Source: Schizochytrium sp. CCTCC M209059
Taxonomy: Eukaryota > Sar > Bigyra > Thraustochytrida > Thraustochytriidae
Assembly (NCBI GenBank): GCA_000818945.1
Contig: KN805377.1
Span: forward strand, 235,051 to 299,050
DNA length: 64,000 bases
Direction of reading: 5' to 3'
Every line of letters begins with the position of its first letter. Position 1 is the first letter of the stretch. A program made the translations under genes and the position numbers. This document shows positions 61,966 to 64,000 of this stretch, one piece after another. Under the pieces are notes generated by a model, which searched no databases, was not told the DNA's origin, and saw only the letters and a list, made by a program, of their open reading frames with translations.

Positions 61966-63341
61966 ATGGGCAACAACGCCTCCTCCTCGACGACGGCGCA
62001 GAACCGAGCCGGCAGCAGCGACGGCGATGCGAAGAAGAAGGACGCCGCGAGTGGGACTGCAGCGGCAGGGGAAGAGGGCGTGGGCGCGAACAAGGGGGAG
62101 CGCAAGAGCATCGCACTTTTGCGCGAAAGCTCGGCGCTACTCCGTGAGCTCGTTGAGGAGATTGGTGTCCCAGACGAGATCGCCGTGGATCTTGTCGAGG
62201 AACTCGAGGGAGATCACCTCCGGATCTTGCGCACCATCGCAAAGCGCGTCAACGATGAAGACCCAGATTCGCATCTTGCAGGCCAGGCCCGATCGAGCAG
62301 GATCTCGGACAAGTTCCGTCGCTCGATCCATGCCAAGGAGATCGACTCGCTACGAAAGCTCGGCTTCTCGGACGTACATACGCTGCGAGCACTTCGGGAG
62401 ACCCGCTACAATGAGCTAGAGGCGCTCAAGCTCTTGCTCAAAGAACATCATCGCCATGTGCTATCGCATGCGCCTTCTGACGCCTTTCGGGATAGAACTT
62501 GGGCGAGCGCAGATGCAAAGGACGAGTCGAAGGGGACGGCTGCTCTCAAGGCAGACGATGATATTATCGATCCTTCAACACCCAAAACAATGTCGTCACC
62601 TGCCACGCTGCATTCTTCGACGCCTCACTCGCGCTTCGGTTCGAACATCGAGCCTGATGAACCTCCTGCTCTTGTAGTCACGGGCATACCCGTGGCAGCA
62701 CCGGTAATCCGTGAACGCCGTGCCCACGATAAGGCGATGCTGCGCGCTCTCAAGGGCCGATCGAGCGTCAAGTGGAATCCTGCGCTTGTTCGCGCCATGG
62801 TGGCCATGAAACGCAAAGCGGATGATGCCAAGGAGACGGTTCGCAAACGGGATGTCCCGGACTCTCTCGACTCGATTCGAGTCCGCCGCGGAACCTCGCA
62901 AATGAACCTGCTCAAGGAGCGTCTGAGCAACTTTGGAATGGGCGAGATTGTCGTGAGTGGAGACGGGAACTGCCAATTCCGAGCCATTAGTCACGAACTC
63001 TTTGGAACGCAAGAGCATCACGCCTGGGTGCGGGCCAAGGCTGTTGCGCACATGCATGCTCACCCCGACGAGAGCAACGTCTTCTTTGGCAGTCCTGAGG
63101 AGTTCGAAGCATACCTCGAGAAAATGTCCAAAAATGGCGAATGGGGCGACGAGTTGACACTCAAGGCCGTGGCTGACGCACTATGTGTCACTGTGCATGT
63201 GCTCACGTCCACGGAAGGCTTCGGGGGCTACTATCTTGAGTATGCTCCGCAAGTCGCAACACAAAAGAAAACGAGTTCCCATGATAAGCTTGAGGAGGGA
63301 GAGAGTAGTGATGGCGGCGAGTACGACAACGACAACGACGA

Positions 63342-63377
<36 letters not shown>

Positions 63378-63705
63378 TGATGCCAACAACACCCAGAGAC
63401 ATGTTTTCCTCACGTATCTCTCTCCAGTTCACTACAACGTAATGACGATTCGGGATGATGAGCGCCGCAAGCGTTTCTCTGACAAAGCGTTGGCTCTACT
63501 TTCTCGCGCAAACAGCATGGGCGAGGCTTCTTCGCTCATAATGCAAGTCCCCAGCGCAAGTATACCGGCGAGCCCCTCGGATGTGATCGAGCTGAGCGGG
63601 ACCAATAGCAGTGGTGGCAGTGCCGATGGCAGTAGTAGTACTTTGAATGACAATGTGCAGCCTCCGGAAACCAGTCGCGGCGGCACGAGCAGGACAGAGT
63701 TGTAA
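61966..63705 (+). CDS. OTU-domain cysteine protease (deubiquitinase), N-myristoylation-like start
   Basis: 579 residues. It begins MGNNASSS, a good N-myristoylation context after Met removal. Residues 45-175 are helical, with a UBA-like pattern near 120-160 (SLRKLGFSDVHTLRALRETR). The OTU domain (about 320-495) has GDGNCQF with Asp 333 and Cys 336, ELTLKAVADALCVTVHVL, and the general-base region SPVHYN with His 489. An Asp run (about 15 residues, GAC/GAT repeat at 63332-63378) is inserted before the last strand. It should cleave ubiquitin from proteins, perhaps at membranes. The frame is open far upstream, but Met 61966 is chosen because sequence before it is leader-like. Confidence 0.88.
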
Positions 63706-63708
63706 ATT

Positions 63709-63972
63709 ATCTTTATGATAGACGCGTGAATTCTTCTTGCTACAATATCTCGCGGGAAACAAGCAGGCTAGGGCAGATTGCGCTCCCTTAGGGACGGATG
63801 CAGTGCCAAACATAGACTTGAAAGGTGGGGCAAAATGATGACAATGTTGGAAAATCACGTCTTTCAAAAGCACTCAAGCTCAACATCGTACATTCATCTT
63901 TCTGATAGATGCGTGAGTTCTTCTTGCCATATCATTTTGCTACCGCGGGCAAGCAGCATGTGCTCCGCTAGG
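63709..63972 (+). repeat. Direct duplication in the 3' flank of the OTU gene
   Basis: About 65-75 bp starting ATCTTTATGATAGACGCGTG at 63709 recurs at 63896 as ATCTTTCTGATAGATGCGTG, with matching TTCTTCTTGC and CGCGGG..AAGCAG text after it. Spacing is 187 bp. Nothing else is seen to the window end. Confidence 0.75.
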
Positions 63973-64000
63973 TTCGGGGCACTTTCCTCTTTCCAATGGT

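Noticed and set aside
1..64000. tRNA, rRNA and CRISPR features
   Set aside because: No cloverleaf with a convincing B box, no rRNA core sequence and no spaced identical repeats were found by eye; direct repeats present are tandem or coding.

Overview
The window is nuclear DNA of a unicellular eukaryote. It has spliceosomal introns with GT-AG ends (about 45-240 nt where they can be placed), GC-rich intron-poor housekeeping genes, long low-complexity protein segments, many short tandem repeats in leaders and spacers, and genes for centriole and microtubule proteins (a CEP44-domain protein, kinesins). The Pro-Thr stalks on leucine-rich-repeat proteins and the general gene style fit a heterotrophic stramenopile, most likely a labyrinthulomycete (thraustochytrid). 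That assignment is inference; no rRNA or other marker gene is present.

Layout. 1-12.3 kb: a 5'-truncated non-canonical poly(A) polymerase with a C-terminal RRM (+), a divergent kinesin (+), a CEP44-domain protein (-) and a two-exon kynurenine-type aminotransferase (-). 12.7-13.4 kb: a decayed TnpB/Fanzor-like gene (-). 13.4-18.1 kb: one large minus-strand gene joining ankyrin repeats, a kinase domain and RING/RBR-like zinc fingers. 18.1-22.4 kb: a gene-poor island with a frameshifted transposon-like relic and half of a kinesin-14 motor. 22.4-28.9 kb: two tandem LRR surface-protein paralogues with single-LRR exons, Pro-Thr stalks and one membrane span; the second carries a stop codon and a bad splice donor. 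29-34.8 kb: a 69-residue spliced gene (-), an unknown 200-residue protein, a short-chain dehydrogenase, and a putative Zn2Cys6 regulator (-). 35-35.4 kb: a degenerate minisatellite. 35.7-42.9 kb: a ParA/MinD-type ATPase, a UEV (Mms2-type) ubiquitin-conjugating variant with a 19-nt first coding exon, an unknown 408-residue protein, a poly-G-flanked assembly gap and a Ser/Thr kinase. 44.4-53.6 kb: a mitochondrial carrier (-), a fibronectin-III/HECT ubiquitin ligase (+), a charged-repeat membrane protein (+) and a secretory-pathway RING-H2 protein (-). 56-63.7 kb: a basic helical protein, the ribosome-maturation GTPase EFL1 (-) and an OTU deubiquitinase (+).

The genes do not form an operon. The one functional theme is ubiquitin: an RBR-like ligase, a UEV, a HECT ligase, a RING-H2 membrane ligase and an OTU protease lie within 50 kb. 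The more unusual items are the Fanzor-like relic, the ANK-kinase-RBR fusion, the exon-per-LRR receptor pair, a nuclear ParA ATPase, a poly(A) polymerase whose catalytic core is split by two long inserts, and a 56-bp segment shared between two unrelated genes.

Exon boundaries were read by eye from splice signals, reading phase and family alignment from memory. They are predictions without transcript support.
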